Origin: Micromonospora parva
GTDB lineage: Bacteria > Actinomycetota > Actinomycetes > Mycobacteriales > Micromonosporaceae
NCBI RefSeq assembly: GCF_000718515.1
Contig: NZ_JNZS01000030.1
Location: 1 to 60,493, forward strand
DNA length: 60,493 nucleotides
Reading direction: 5' to 3'
Part shown: positions 40,195 through 49,258 of the stretch, piece after piece
Position numbering within the stretch: position 1 is the stretch's first letter
How the letters are laid out: each line of letters starts with the position of its first letter
The notes under the pieces: generated by a model
Databases searched by the model: none
What the model was told of the DNA's origin: nothing
Seen by the model: only the letters and a program-made list of their open reading frames with translations
Made by a program: the position numbers and the translations under genes

Positions 40195-41126
40195 GCCGGG
40201 ACGGCGGTGCTGCGGGCCGCCGAGGCGACCGCGATCCGCGCGGCCAGGTCGGCGTTGCGCAGGATGATCCGCACGTTCACCGCCAGGCTCGCGCCCTCGG
40301 TCGACGAGTGGAAGTGCGCGAGCAGGTACGGCGTGACGGCCTTGCCGGTGATCCCGTCGCGCTCCAGCAGGGCCAGACCCTCGGTGAGCGTCCGGTCGTG
40401 CAGCTCCGGGTCGAGTTGCTCATCGACCGGCAGCGGGTTGGCGATGAGCAGCCCGCCGGTGTGCACGGCGTGCCCGTCGCGGGCGGCGAGCACGGCGGCG
40501 ACCTGCTCCGGCGAGTCCACCGACCAGTCCAGGTCGAAGCCGGCGTCGGTGAGGTAGAAGCCGGGGAACCGGCGGGTGCGGTAACCGACCACCGCTACCC
40601 CGAGGGTCTCCAGGCGCTCCAGCGTCGCGCCCACGTCGAGGATCGACTTGACCCCGGCGCAGACCACGGCGATCGGGGTCTGCGCCAGGGTGACCAGGTC
40701 CGCCGACTCGTCGAAGGTGTGCGCGGCCTCCCGGTGCACCCCACCCAGCCCGCCGGTGGCGAACACGCCGATGCCGGCGGCGGCGGCCACCGCGCTGGTC
40801 GCGGCCACCGTTGTCGCGCCGTCGGCGCCGGTCGCGGCGGCCACCGCGAGGTCGCGGACGGAGAGCTTGGTCACGCCGTCGACAGTGGCCAGCCGGGTCA
40901 GCTGCGCGTCGTCCAGGCCGACCACCAGCTCGCCGGCGATCATCCCGATGGTGGCCGGAACGGCCCCGGCGTCCCGAACGGTCCGCTCGATCTCCCGGGC
41001 CACCCGCAGATTCTCCGGCCGGGGCAGACCGTGCGAGACGATGGTGCTCTCCAGGGCGACGACGGGCCGGCCGTCGCGCAGGGCTTCGGCGACGGGGGTG
41101 CCGTAGCTGATGCGAAAGTCAGTCAC
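40191..41126 (-). CDS. psuG: Pseudouridine-5'-phosphate glycosidase PsuG
   Basis: A 311-residue enzyme that cleaves pseudouridine 5'-phosphate to uracil and ribose 5-phosphate. Clear landmarks: [19 protein letters not shown] (~19-37), [13 protein letters not shown] (~58-70), [15 protein letters not shown] (~115-129), [10 protein letters not shown] (catalytic Lys, ~150-160), and a C-terminal [19 protein letters not shown]. Start GTG 41126 with TACGGT 6 nt upstream; the longer frame is rejected. It shares an ATGA overlap with psuK and is divergent from DUF3039. Confidence 0.96.
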   Translation of the reverse strand: MTDFRISYGTPVAEALRDGRPVVALESTIVSHGLPRPENLRVAREIERTVRDAGAVPATIGMIAGELVVGLDDAQLTRLATVDGVTKLSVRDLAVAAATGADGATTVAATSAVAAAAGIGVFATGGLGGVHREAAHTFDESADLVTLAQTPIAVVCAGVKSILDVGATLERLETLGVAVVGYRTRRFPGFYLTDAGFDLDWSVDSPEQVAAVLAARDGHAVHTGGLLIANPLPVDEQLDPELHDRTLTEGLALLERDGITGKAVTPYLLAHFHSSTEGASLAVNVRIILRNADLAARIAVASAARSTAVPA

Positions 41127-41132
41127 ACGGGC

Positions 41133-41138
41133 ACCGTA
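41133..41138 (-). promoter_or_regulatory. Leaderless -10 element (TACGGT) of psuG-psuK
   Basis: TACGGT on the minus strand ends 6 nt before the GTG at 41126. Confidence 0.55.
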
Positions 41139-41214
41139 CGGGGTGGTGCCTCGACCGGCCTCAAGTGGACCCGGCCGTGATGACCTGCCAAACTTGACGG
41201 TCGGAGGTGCAGAC

Positions 41215-41433
41215 GTGAGCACAGAGGTTCTCGAGCGTCCAGAGCTGAAGGACGCCGACACCGGTCCCGAGATGTTCCACTACGTCCGCAAGGAGAAGAT
41301 CGCCGAGAGCGCCGTCATGGGCACTTTCGTCGTCGCTCTGTGCGGCGAGACCTTCCCGGTCACCAAGGCGGCCAAGCCCGGTTCCCCGGTCTGCCCGAAG
41401 TGCAAGGAGATCTACGACTCGTACCGCGAGTGA
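41215..41433 (+). CDS. DUF3039 domain-containing protein
   Basis: A 72-residue protein. The DUF3039 core [20 protein letters not shown] is followed by [11 protein letters not shown] and [12 protein letters not shown]; three cysteines and a histidine could hold one zinc. Start GTG 41215 with CGGAGG SD. It is a strictly actinobacterial family of unknown function. Divergent from psuG. Confidence 0.9.
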   Translation: MSTEVLERPELKDADTGPEMFHYVRKEKIAESAVMGTFVVALCGETFPVTKAAKPGSPVCPKCKEIYDSYRE

Positions 41434-41461
41434 ACCTCGGCCGGCGCTCCGGCCGGCGACG

Positions 41462-41467
41462 TAGCCT
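41462..41467 (+). promoter_or_regulatory. Leaderless -10 element (TAGCCT) of the TRIC channel gene
   Basis: TAGCCT ends 6 nt before GTG 41474, without SD. Confidence 0.5.
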
Positions 41468-41473
41468 GCGGCG

Positions 41474-42136
41474 GTGACCACCTCCACCGCCCTGCTCGTC
41501 GCCGACCTGACCGGGGTGGCGGTGTTCGCCGCCTCCGGGGCCTCGGCGGCGGTGGCCAAGCGACTGGACCTGTTCGGCATCGCGTTCGTCGGCTTCGTGG
41601 CCGCCCTCGGCGGTGGAATCCTGCGGGACCTGGTCATCGACGAGGTGCCACCGCTGGCCTTCGCCGACTGGCGGTACGCGGCCACCGCCGCGATCACCGC
41701 GCTCGCCGTCTTCTGGCTGCACCCCCAGCTGACCCGACTGCGGACGACAGTGCTGGTGCTGGACGCGGCCGGTCTGGCGCTGTTCACCGTCACCGGCACG
41801 CTCAAGGCGCTCGACGCCCGGGTGCCGGCGGTCGGAGCCTGCCTGATCGGCATGCTCGCCGCTATCGGCGGCGGGCTCGGCCGGGACCTGCTCACCGCCG
41901 AGATCCCGGTCGTGCTGCGCCGCGAGATCTACGCGCTGGCCGCGCTGGCCGGCGCGATCCTGGTGGTGCTGCTGTACGCCACCGGGCAGACCGGACCCGC
42001 ACCGCTCACCGCCGCCGCCGTCCTGGTCTTCGGGCTGCGCCTGATCGCGCTGCGTCGACGCTGGTCCGCGCCGGTGGCCCGGCTGCGCCCGCCGCGCGCC
42101 GACGGGGCGGATCCGCGCACCGACCGGGAGTGGTGA
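41474..42136 (+). CDS. Trimeric intracellular cation (TRIC) channel family protein
   Basis: A 220-residue membrane protein with two repeats of three helices plus a seventh. Glycine-rich signatures AASGASAAVAKRLDLFGI and FVAALGGGILRDLVID (~20-55), repeated as TVTGTLKALDARVPAVGAC and MLAAIGGGLGRDLLT (~103-140), are those of the UPF0126/TRIC family, likely K+ channels. The C-terminus is short and basic. GTG 41474 lies 40 bp after the DUF3039 stop. Confidence 0.9.
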   Translation: MTTSTALLVADLTGVAVFAASGASAAVAKRLDLFGIAFVGFVAALGGGILRDLVIDEVPPLAFADWRYAATAAITALAVFWLHPQLTRLRTTVLVLDAAGLALFTVTGTLKALDARVPAVGACLIGMLAAIGGGLGRDLLTAEIPVVLRREIYALAALAGAILVVLLYATGQTGPAPLTAAAVLVFGLRLIALRRRWSAPVARLRPPRADGADPRTDREW

Positions 42137-42239
42137 GGCGGTCGAGAGATGTGACCAGCGTGGCGTCGCCTGGGCCGCACCGCCCGCGCTGGTTATGCTG
42201 AGTCGGCCTTCGCGGCAGCTTCTGCGCGGAGGCGTTTTC

Positions 42240-44039
42240 ATGGGCGGCGGATACTCGTGGCCCTCGCCCGGGGTCCGCCGTCGTGCGGTCGGAGAGGAGC
42301 TTCGCGTGGCAGCCCGGACGCCGGTGCTTGAGACGTTCCCGGCACTTCGCGCCTGGCAGCGCAAGGCCCTGGTGGAGTACCTGCGGCGGCGCAGCGAGGA
42401 TTTCACGGCGGTCGCCACGCCGGGCGCCGGCAAGACCACCTTCGCCCTGCGGATCGCTGCGGAACTGCTCGGCGACGGCACCGTCGAGGCGGTCACCGTG
42501 GTCGCGCCCACCGAGCACCTGAAGAACCAGTGGTCCGAAGCCGCGGCGCGGGTGGGCATCCAGCTCGACGCCGCCTTCCGCAACGCCGACCTGCACTCCG
42601 CCGCCGACTTCCACGGCGCGGTGGTCACCTACGCCCAGGTGGGCATGGCGCCGCAGGTGCACCGGCGGCGCACCATGACCCGGCGCACCCTGGTCATCCT
42701 CGACGAGATCCACCACGCCGGCGACTCCCGGTCCTGGGGCGACGGGGTGAAGGCCGCCTTCGAACCCGCCGTACGCCGGTTGATGCTCACCGGGACGCCG
42801 TTCCGCTCCGACGACAACCCGATCCCGTTCGTCAGCTACGAGCGGGGCGGGGACGGGCTCCTGCGTTCCCGCGCCGACTCGGTGTATGGCTACTCCGACG
42901 CCCTGCGCGACGGCGTGGTCCGGCCGGTGCTCTTCCTGGCGTACTCCGGGGAGACCCGCTGGCGTACCAACGCGGGGGAGGAGCTGGCGGCGCGCCTGGG
43001 TGAGCCGATGACCCAGGACCTGGTGGCGCAGGCGTGGCGTACCGCCCTGGACCCGGCCGGTGACTGGATGCCGCAGGTGCTGCGGGCCGCCGACGCCCGA
43101 CTCACCGTGCTGCGCAACGCCGGCATGGCCGACGCCGGTGGTCTGATCATCGCCACCGACCAGCAGACCGCCCGCTCGTACGCCAAGCTGATCGAGCAGG
43201 TGACCGGCGAGAAGGCCGCCGTGGTGCTCTCCGACGACCAGGGCGCGTCCGCCCGGATCGCGACGTTCGCGGCGTCCGAGCAGCGCTGGCTGGTCGCGGT
43301 GCGGATGGTGTCCGAAGGGGTCGACATCCCGCGACTGGCGGTCGGGGTCTACGCCACGAGCGCCAGTACGCCGCTCTACTTCGCCCAGGCGATCGGCCGG
43401 TTCGTGCGGGCCCGTCGGCCGGGGGAGACCGCGTCGGTCTTCCTGCCCAGCGTGCCGCACCTGCTCGGGTTGGCCAGCGAGATGGAGACCGAGCGCGACC
43501 ACGTCCTCGGCAAACCCAAGGAAGCCGACGGTTTCGACGACGACCTGCTGGAACGTGCCCAGCGCGACGAGCAGGCCAGCGGGGAGTTGGAGAAGCGGTT
43601 CGCGGCGCTCTCGGCCACCGCCGAGCTGGACCAGGTGATCTTCGACGGCGCGTCGTTCGGTACCGCTGCCCAGGCCGGCACCCCCGAAGAGGAGGAGTAC
43701 CTCGGCCTGCCCGGCCTGCTCACCGCCGACCAGGTGTCGCTGCTGCTGACCAAGCGGCAGGCCGCACAGCTGGCCGCCCAACGCCGTCGTACGGCCGACA
43801 GGGCCGCTGAGCCGGCCGCTGCGCCCACCGCGGCGCCCCCGGCACCCATGAGCGCCGCCCAGCGTCGGGTGGCGCTCCGGCGTCAACTGAACGCCCTCGT
43901 GGCCGCCCGACACCACCGCACCGGCCAGCCGCACGGCAAGATCCATGCCGAACTGCGCCGGCTCTGCGGCGGCCCGCCGAGCGCCCAGGCCACCATCGAG
44001 CAGCTCGAGGAACGCATCGCCACCGTGCAGACCCTCTAG
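42240..44039 (+). CDS. DEAD/DEAH-box superfamily 2 helicase
   Basis: A 599-residue ATPase. Motif I AVATPGAGKTTFALRIA (~58-74), motif Ia VVAPTEHLKNQW, motif II LVILDEIHHAG (DEIH), motif III LMLTGTPFRS, motif V RMVSEGVDIPR and motif VI QAIGRFVRAR are complete. The region after ~440 is Ala/Gln-rich and ends with a helical bundle (LRRQLNALVAARHHRTGQ). It resembles RadD/ERCC3-like restriction-type helicases of actinobacteria. Start ATG 42240 has GGAGG 7 nt away; GTG 42306 with AGGAG is an equal alternative (577 residues). Convergent with DUF7455. Confidence 0.88.
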   Translation: MGGGYSWPSPGVRRRAVGEELRVAARTPVLETFPALRAWQRKALVEYLRRRSEDFTAVATPGAGKTTFALRIAAELLGDGTVEAVTVVAPTEHLKNQWSEAAARVGIQLDAAFRNADLHSAADFHGAVVTYAQVGMAPQVHRRRTMTRRTLVILDEIHHAGDSRSWGDGVKAAFEPAVRRLMLTGTPFRSDDNPIPFVSYERGGDGLLRSRADSVYGYSDALRDGVVRPVLFLAYSGETRWRTNAGEELAARLGEPMTQDLVAQAWRTALDPAGDWMPQVLRAADARLTVLRNAGMADAGGLIIATDQQTARSYAKLIEQVTGEKAAVVLSDDQGASARIATFAASEQRWLVAVRMVSEGVDIPRLAVGVYATSASTPLYFAQAIGRFVRARRPGETASVFLPSVPHLLGLASEMETERDHVLGKPKEADGFDDDLLERAQRDEQASGELEKRFAALSATAELDQVIFDGASFGTAAQAGTPEEEEYLGLPGLLTADQVSLLLTKRQAAQLAAQRRRTADRAAEPAAAPTAAPPAPMSAAQRRVALRRQLNALVAARHHRTGQPHGKIHAELRRLCGGPPSAQATIEQLEERIATVQTL

Positions 44040-44118
44040 CACGCCGGCCGCCGGGCAGGCGCCGGGCTGGGCTGGGCTGGCTGGGGCCGGGCTGGCTGGC
44101 GCCGGGCCGGGCTGGCTG

Positions 44119-44199
44119 CTTGATCAACTCGGTTTCCTGAAAAACGCGGTGTCCGCGCGAGGTGGACAGCGCGACTTCCGTGAAACCGAGTGGATCACC
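44119..44199. repeat. GATC-family palindrome D at the helicase/DUF7455 junction
   Basis: 36-nt arms (44119-44154 and 44164-44199) around a 9-nt loop. The outer part reads TTGATCAACTCGGTTTC and its partner GAAACCGAGTGGATCACC; the inner part CGCGGTGTCC pairs with GGACAGCGCG. Matching is imperfect in the middle. It lies beside a separate 18-bp terminator. A run of GGGCTGG repeats precedes it. Confidence 0.75.
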
Positions 44200-44258
44200 G
44201 TGCCCTGCCGCCGCTGAGGATCGCCTGCCCGGATGCCCGACGCACGTTTGGACCGAAA

Positions 44259-44297
44259 AGCCGGCCGGAGGCACCCTCTGGGTGCCTCCGGCCGGCT
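44259..44297 (-). terminator. Terminator of the DUF7455 gene
   Basis: A perfect 18-bp stem (44259-44276 with 44280-44297) with a TCT loop, 16 bp past the stop of the minus-strand DUF7455 gene. On that strand a TTTT follows the stem, so this is a classic intrinsic terminator. Confidence 0.9.
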
Positions 44298-44313
44298 ATG
44301 TCGGTTTGCGGAT

Positions 44314-44547
44314 TTAGTTCGCCATCAGATCGGCGCCACGCCAGCTGAAATCGGGCTCCGTAGCGAACCGCTCGGTGATCTTCACGAGATCCTCCGCGTA
44401 CTTGTTCGCGTGGTGCCCGCAGAACACCAGCTCGCTCCCACCCGCCAGAGTGATCCGGAGCTTCCCGGCAGCATTGCAGCGGTCGCACCGTTCATCGGCG
44501 GCTGGGGGCGCCACCGTCTCGGGCGGCGGCGTGAGGGTCGGGGTCAT
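44314..44547 (-). CDS. DUF7455 family small zinc-ribbon-like protein
   Basis: A 77-residue protein: Pro-rich N-terminus, then CDRCNAAGKLRITLAGGSELVFCGHH (given here as the motif C-x2-C...C-x-H-H, ~22-47), likely one zinc, and a helical end HANKYAEDLVKITERF. Start ATG 44547 with GAGGAGGAA SD; the longer frame lacks one. Such proteins lie near hrdB in many actinobacteria, as here (245 bp away). Function unknown. Confidence 0.85.
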   Translation of the reverse strand: MTPTLTPPPETVAPPAADERCDRCNAAGKLRITLAGGSELVFCGHHANKYAEDLVKITERFATEPDFSWRGADLMAN

Positions 44548-44734
44548 CGCCTTCCTCCTCTGGTCGTCACCGATGAACAATCTCTTCGGTCGTTGCTCAC
44601 CTATCGTGCAACACCCTTACTAGGCACTGCCTTCCCTGTGTGCCCGCGGGGGACCGAGGTCACACCTGGAAGGGACAGTGTGCCGTGCACCCAGGGTGCC
44701 ACGTCAACGATCACATTCGTGCATCCGGACGATC

Positions 44735-44761
44735 ACCATCTGGTGTTGCACACCAGGTGGT
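44735..44761 (-). terminator. Probable terminator of the principal sigma gene
   Basis: ACCATCTGGTG (44735-44745) pairs with CACCAGGTGGT (44751-44761) with one G-U-compatible mismatch and a 5-nt loop, 32 bp past the sigma stop on the minus strand. No T-tract. Confidence 0.5.
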
Positions 44762-44792
44762 CAAAACGACACGTTGGGTTGACGAAACCCGC

Positions 44793-46403
44793 TCAGTCCA
44801 GGTAATCCCTGAGGACCTGCGACCGGGACGGGTGACGCAGCTTCGACATCGTCTTGGACTCGATCTGCCGGATCCGCTCCCGGGTCACCCCGTAGACCTG
44901 GCCGATCTCGTCGAGCGTCCGAGGCTGGCCGTCGGTCAGGCCGAAGCGCAGGCGTACCACACCCGCCTCACGCTCGGAGAGCGTCTGCAGCACCTGCTGG
45001 AGCTGGTCCTGCAGGAGCGAGAAGGAAACCGCGTCGACCGCAACCACGGCCTCGGAATCCTCGATGAAGTCGCCGAGCTGGCTGTCGCCCTCGTCGCCGA
45101 TGGTCTGGTCCAGTGAAATGGGCTCCCGAGCGTACTGCTGGATCTCCAGCACCTTCTCGGGTGTGATGTCCATCTCCTTGGCCAGCTCCTCCGGAGTGGG
45201 CTCGCGGCCCAGATCCTGGAGCAGCTCACGCTGTATGCGGCCGAGCTTGTTGATGACCTCGACCATGTGCACCGGGATGCGGATGGTACGGGCCTGATCG
45301 GCCATTGCTCGGGTGATGGCCTGTCGGATCCACCAGGTGGCGTACGTGGAGAACTTGTAGCCCTTGGTGTAGTCGAACTTCTCGACCGCCCGGATCAGGC
45401 CGAGGTTGCCCTCCTGGATCAGGTCGAGGAAGGCCATGCCACGGCCGGTGTAGCGCTTGGCCAGCGACACCACCAGTCGGAGGTTCGCCTCCAGGAGGTG
45501 GTTCTTGGCCCGCTCGCCGTCCCGGGAGATCCAGCCCAGGTCACGGACCATCTCCCGGACGAGCTTCTCCTCGCCCTCGTCGGCGGCCCGCAGCCGCTCG
45601 GCGGCGTAGAGCCCGGCCTCGATCCGCTTGGCCAGTTCCACCTCCTGCTCGGCGTTGAGCAGCGGAACCTTGCCGATCTGCTTCAGGTACGCCCGCACGG
45701 AGTCGGCGGAGGCGGTCAGCTCGGCGTCACGTCGCGCCTGCTTGAGGGCCTCGGACTCCTCGTCGTCCCACTCGAAGTCGTTGTCGGTCGCCGAGGCGGC
45801 GGCGTCGGTCTCGGCGGCCTGGGCCAGCTCGGCCGGCTCCTCGACCACCACATCCTCGATCGCGGCGGCCAGCTCCTCCGGGTCGATCTCGCCCTCGGCG
45901 CCCTCGCCCTTGGCCTTGCCGGCGGCCTTGGTCGGCTTGGCTCCGGCAGCCGCTGCCACCGTCGCCTTGGTGGCTCGGGTCGACCGGGTCGCCTTCGCCG
46001 GCGTCGCCGCGGCGGCCTCGGCGGCGGTGCCGGTCGCCTTGCGGGCGGCCACCTTGCGCGGGCCCGGCGTCGACGGGGCGTCGTCGGCGGCGGGCGCCTG
46101 CTTCGGGGCCGGCGCGGCTGCCTTCTTGGTGGTCTTGGCGGTGGTGGCCCGGGACGCCGGCGTGGTCGAGCGGGCCGCGGCGACGCGGCGACGGGTGCTC
46201 GCCGAGCCGTCCACCACGACGGTCACTCCCGCCTCGGAGAGCGCCCGCAGGATCTTCTTGGCCTGGGCCGGAGTCACCTCGGCGGACTCGACGGTGCGCG
46301 CGAGCTGGGCCGACGTGAGCTGGCCACCGGCGCTCTGCGCGTGGGCGATCAGGGTGTCGGTGAGCGAGCGAACGTCGGCGCCGGGCTGGCGGGGTTCTGT
46401 CAC
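44793..46403 (-). CDS. hrdB: Principal RNA polymerase sigma factor (SigA/HrdB)
   Basis: A 536-residue housekeeping sigma factor. Region 1.1-like N-terminus (~10-70) starts [20 protein letters not shown], then a long Ala/Lys/Thr-rich linker (~75-190) like those of HrdB, an acidic stretch ([11 protein letters not shown]), and regions 1.2 ([15 protein letters not shown]), 2 ([20 protein letters not shown]), 3 ([18 protein letters not shown]) and 4 ([18 protein letters not shown]). Start GTG 46403 with GGAAGG SD. It differs from the SigB-type copy at 33406 by region 1.1 and linker. The 659 bp upstream hold only a possible small ORF and promoter-like sites. Confidence 0.96.
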   Translation of the reverse strand: MTEPRQPGADVRSLTDTLIAHAQSAGGQLTSAQLARTVESAEVTPAQAKKILRALSEAGVTVVVDGSASTRRRVAAARSTTPASRATTAKTTKKAAAPAPKQAPAADDAPSTPGPRKVAARKATGTAAEAAAATPAKATRSTRATKATVAAAAGAKPTKAAGKAKGEGAEGEIDPEELAAAIEDVVVEEPAELAQAAETDAAASATDNDFEWDDEESEALKQARRDAELTASADSVRAYLKQIGKVPLLNAEQEVELAKRIEAGLYAAERLRAADEGEEKLVREMVRDLGWISRDGERAKNHLLEANLRLVVSLAKRYTGRGMAFLDLIQEGNLGLIRAVEKFDYTKGYKFSTYATWWIRQAITRAMADQARTIRIPVHMVEVINKLGRIQRELLQDLGREPTPEELAKEMDITPEKVLEIQQYAREPISLDQTIGDEGDSQLGDFIEDSEAVVAVDAVSFSLLQDQLQQVLQTLSEREAGVVRLRFGLTDGQPRTLDEIGQVYGVTRERIRQIESKTMSKLRHPSRSQVLRDYLD

Positions 46404-46497
46404 GAATGACCTTCCGGAGGCGAAGAGCGGGCACGGCGTGTTCGTCCAGCGCAGCGAGGGTTACCGTGCCGGGCGATGTGGTTGAGGGACCCCCGTG

Positions 46498-46857
46498 TCA
46501 CGGTCCGGCCGGTGATCGGCGGTCCGTGCCGCGTGGGCAGGGGTGAATTGTAACGCCGTCTGCGGCGATCATCCTGCTCCGCACCGCGTACCGCCGGTGG
46601 GGACCGTCAGCGCGGCGGAGATGTTGGCTTCGCGGTAATGATAGCCGCGTGGCCGGCGAAGGGCGCCCGTCGTCGAGCCCGGCGGTGCGCAGATCGTGTC
46701 CGAACCGCCGCCTGAGCAGCGGGTACGCGGTTGGTGCGGTGGTGGCGAGGGTGCCGGCGGGGATCACCGGGACCACCGGCGGCCTGGCCGGTGGTGGCCC
46801 CACCAGGTCGCGGTTGGGCAACGGTTGCGAGCTGAGCATGGACAGGGCGGTAAGCAC
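46498..46857 (-). CDS. Possible small protein with a leaderless start (uncertain)
   Basis: A 119-codon frame in the gap between the sigma gene and the phosphatase gene. GTG 46857 has TAATGT 7 nt upstream, and a 7-bp inverted repeat (CCAACCT/AGGTTGG) just beyond it, so a regulated leaderless promoter is plausible. The first ~70 codons have the strong G/C third positions of real genes; later codons do not, and the Pro/Arg-rich protein has no known domain. It could be a decayed gene or only a shadow. Confidence 0.28.
   Translation of the reverse strand: MLTALSMLSSQPLPNRDLVGPPPARPPVVPVIPAGTLATTAPTAYPLLRRRFGHDLRTAGLDDGRPSPATRLSLPRSQHLRRADGPHRRYAVRSRMIAADGVTIHPCPRGTDRRSPAGP
46547..46552 (-). promoter_or_regulatory. 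Possible -10 element of the hrdB gene (TACAAT)
   Basis: TACAAT on the minus strand, ~144 bp upstream of the sigma GTG. A clear -35 was not found. It would give a leader of about 140 nt. Confidence 0.35.
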
Positions 46858-46870
46858 TTAAGCGACATTA

Positions 46871-46902
46871 CCAACCTAAAGGGGCATATTTGCTGAGGTT
46901 GG
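46871..46902. promoter_or_regulatory. Inverted repeat in the hrdB/phosphatase intergenic region
   Basis: CCAACCT (46871-46877) and AGGTTGG (46896-46902) flank an AT-rich stretch AAAGGGGCATATTTGCTG, very unusual in composition here. It may be an operator between a leftward start (46857) and the rightward phosphatase gene. Confidence 0.4.
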
Positions 46903-47062
46903 CCCGGTCAGTCCGCGCCTGTGGGCCAGGTGGCCCCGCAGGGGGATGCCCTGCGCAAACATCCCGGTCTGGTGCCGTCGCACCGCGTGGGGAACGATGA
47001 TCTTCGGAAGCCGGGTCGCCAGTTCCACCCACCTGCACCCGGCGTGCGGAAAGAGGCGAATC

Positions 47063-47881
47063 ATGACCAACTCGGCTACGCCGCCGTCGGAGCTGCTGGC
47101 CATCGCGCTGGAGGTCGCCCGGGACGCGGCGGACACCGCGTACCGGATGCGCGCCGAGGGGGTCGTCGTGGCCGCCACCAAGAGCACCGTCACCGACGTG
47201 GTCACCGCCGCCGACCGGGCGGTGGAGCGGCAGATCCTCGACGCGCTGGCCGCGCTCCGCCCGGACGACTCGGTGCTCGGCGAGGAGTACGGCGAGGGGA
47301 CCTCCGACGCGGGGCGCAGCGGGGTGCGCTGGATCGTCGACCCGATCGACGGCACCGTGAACTACCTGTACGGGCTGCCGCACTCGGCGGTCTCGCTGGC
47401 TGCCGAGGTGGACGGGGTGGTGGTCGCCGGCGTCGTGCGCAACGTGAGCACCGGCGAGGAGTGGACCGCCACGGCCGGCGGCGGTGCCTGGCGCGACGGC
47501 GTCCGGCTGCACTGCTCCGTCGAGGTCGACCTGGGGCAGGCGCTGGTCGGCACCGGCTTCGGCTACGACGCCGCCCGCCGGGCGCACCAGGCGCGGGTGG
47601 TGGCCGGGCTGATCGCACACGTGCGGGACATCCGTCGGCTCGGCGCCGCCGCGCTGGACCTCTGCCTGGTCGCCGAGGGGCGCCTCGACGCGTACTTCGA
47701 GAAGGGTCTTGCGGCCTGGGACCTGGCGGCGGGCGGGCTGGTGGCCGCCGAGGCGGGGGTTCGGGTCGCCGGCCTGGCCGGTCGACCGCCCGGGCCGGAC
47801 CTGGTGGTCGCGGCCCCGCCCGCGCTCTTCGCGCCGCTGCACGATCGGCTGGCCGCCCTGGACGCGTCCGGCGGTCCCTGA
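47063..47881 (+). CDS. Inositol monophosphatase family protein
   Basis: A 272-residue Mg2+-dependent phosphatase. Motifs: VTAADRAVERQI (~52-63), VLGEEYGEG (metal ligand Glu), WIVDPIDGTVNYLYGLPH (~93-110; DPIDGT core) and AAWDLAAGGLVAAEAGV (~218-234). Substrate could be inositol-1-phosphate (for phosphatidylinositol or mycothiol) or another sugar phosphate. Start ATG 47063 with AAGAGG. By position next to sigA it matches suhB (Rv2701c, recalled). It ends convergent to the Cei-like gene. Confidence 0.92.
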   Translation: MTNSATPPSELLAIALEVARDAADTAYRMRAEGVVVAATKSTVTDVVTAADRAVERQILDALAALRPDDSVLGEEYGEGTSDAGRSGVRWIVDPIDGTVNYLYGLPHSAVSLAAEVDGVVVAGVVRNVSTGEEWTATAGGGAWRDGVRLHCSVEVDLGQALVGTGFGYDAARRAHQARVVAGLIAHVRDIRRLGAAALDLCLVAEGRLDAYFEKGLAAWDLAAGGLVAAEAGVRVAGLAGRPPGPDLVVAAPPALFAPLHDRLAALDASGGP

Positions 47882-47900
47882 CGCCGGGGCGGTTACGCCG

Positions 47901-48428
47901 TCACTTGGCGGGTGGGGACGGGCAGGAGCCCTTGGGCGCCACCGGCGGGCCCGAGTCGCCGAGGGACTGGTTGACCTCGGTCGTGGTGGCGAGCTGCTGG
48001 AAGCGGTTGCCCAGCACCACGTCCACGGTGTCGTCGGTGCGCTTCGGGTCGTAGCCCGGCACGGCGTTGTTGAGGAAGTACGCCTGGAGCAGGTGCGCGG
48101 AACCGACGCCCTTCGGGCCGAACCGCAGCACCGCGACGCTGTCGACCTTCTTTTCGTTCCCGGTCTTCTTGACCTGGAACTGTCGGTTGCTGAACTCGTC
48201 GGCGACGGTGTGGGCGAGGCCGGGCTGGTCTGTGGCGTTGAATACGTTGATCTTGACGTCCTTGCGCTCGCGCAGGGTCAGATCCGCCAGTGGCCAACCC
48301 TCGGGGCAACCCGCCGCGGTGCCCGCGTTGCCCTGGCTGTCGCGGACCACGGCGACGACGACGAAGACCAGGGCGATGACCGCCAACAGGCCGACGACGA
48401 CGAGTGCTCGCACGCGCGCAAAACTCAT
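47901..48428 (-). CDS. LytR_C domain membrane protein (Cei-like)
   Basis: A 175-residue protein. One N-terminal membrane helix (~8-28; ALVVVGLLAVIALVFVVVAV) anchors an extracytoplasmic LytR_C domain (~55-150): VKINVFNATDQPGLAHTVAD, then FQVKKTG and a VLRFGPKGVGSAHLLQAYFL segment. A lone Cys at ~41 and one near the end could pair. It corresponds to Rv2700/Cei of M. tuberculosis (recalled), needed for cell envelope integrity. The 418-bp gap to DUF4193 holds no gene. Confidence 0.88.
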   Translation of the reverse strand: MSFARVRALVVVGLLAVIALVFVVVAVVRDSQGNAGTAAGCPEGWPLADLTLRERKDVKINVFNATDQPGLAHTVADEFSNRQFQVKKTGNEKKVDSVAVLRFGPKGVGSAHLLQAYFLNNAVPGYDPKRTDDTVDVVLGNRFQQLATTTEVNQSLGDSGPPVAPKGSCPSPPAK

Positions 48429-48615
48429 CAGGGCACTCCCCGGACCTCAGGTGGGTGGTGACGGCCAGGAACGATCGCTCAGGCCGCCGGCCGTCGAATA
48501 CGCCGCTGAGGTTAACGGTTGTCCGGCCGTCGCGTGGAAACAGCCCGACATGCCGGCGCGGCGACCGCGAACCGGGTACTACTACCCCTATCTTCGTGTC
48601 GCCTGAATCACATTG

Positions 48616-48641
48616 GGAACAACTTCGCGTGCGGGGGCGTA
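48616..48641 (+). promoter_or_regulatory. Possible ECF-type promoter upstream of DUF4193
   Basis: GGAAC (48616-48620) and CGTA (48638-48641) with a 17-bp spacer fit the general ECF promoter pattern. It would give a leader of about 200 nt, so another promoter may be closer to the gene. Rated low. Confidence 0.3.
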
Positions 48642-48846
48642 CATCTCAGCCGCAAGGGCGGTATACATGCCTCGCCCAAGGGGGGGTAAGGTTCCGCGCT
48701 CGCAGGGGAGTCGCCCCAGCGAGCTCGACCCGTTCGGTCCTCGGGTCGGGTGCCCGACACAAGTGGTGGCCGGCCAGCGGAACCGAAACAGCGTCGTCCG
48801 GCGTTACAACCGGAAGCGACAACATCGATATGGGAGAGTGAAACCG

Positions 48847-49143
48847 ATGGCCACCGACTACGACGCCCCGCGTCGCGACGAGGTCGACCTCGGCGAGGAC
48901 AGCCTGGAAGAGCTCAAGGCACGGCGCGTCGACTCACAGTCGGGCGCGGTGGATGTCGACGAGGCCGAGGTGGCCGAGAGCTTCGAGCTGCCCGGTGCCG
49001 ATCTGGCCGACGAGGAGCTCACGGTCAAGGTGCTTCCGATGCAGCAGGACGAGTTCAGGTGCGCCCGCTGCTTCCTGGTCCACCACCGTAGCCAGCTGGC
49101 GGTCGAGCGCAACGGCGAGCTGATCTGCCGCGAGTGCGTCTGA
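48847..49143 (+). CDS. DUF4193 domain-containing protein
   Basis: A 98-residue acidic protein. N-terminal ATDYDAPRRDEVDLGEDSLE, then ELKARR, a Glu/Asp-rich linker and a C-terminal zinc-ribbon-like end CARCFLVHHRSQLAVERNG...CREC with four cysteines in C-x2-C and C-x2-C pairs. Start ATG 48847 with GGGAGAG. It is an actinobacterial family of unknown role, next to DUF3093 and dut as in M. tuberculosis (Rv2699c, recalled). An RNA polymerase-associated role is only a guess. Confidence 0.9.
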   Translation: MATDYDAPRRDEVDLGEDSLEELKARRVDSQSGAVDVDEAEVAESFELPGADLADEELTVKVLPMQQDEFRCARCFLVHHRSQLAVERNGELICRECV

Positions 49144-49156
49144 CAACCACGACACG

Positions 49157-49184
49157 GCGGCGGCCTCCGGAACGGGGCCGCCGC
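49157..49184 (+). terminator. Terminator of the DUF4193 gene
   Basis: GCGGCGGCC (49157-49165) pairs perfectly with GGCCGCCGC (49176-49184), 14 bp past the stop codon; loop of ten bases. Confidence 0.6.
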
Positions 49185-49258
49185 TGCCGGTGTAGGCATG
49201 CGTCAGCGGTGGGTACCTGCTTGACTCGTAGCGGGTAGCCACAGCACCGGGAGGTCCG

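Noticed and set aside
46649..46861. 70-codon plus-strand frame in the hrdB upstream gap
   Set aside because: No SD or -10 element, no domain; the opposite strand has the stronger codon signal.
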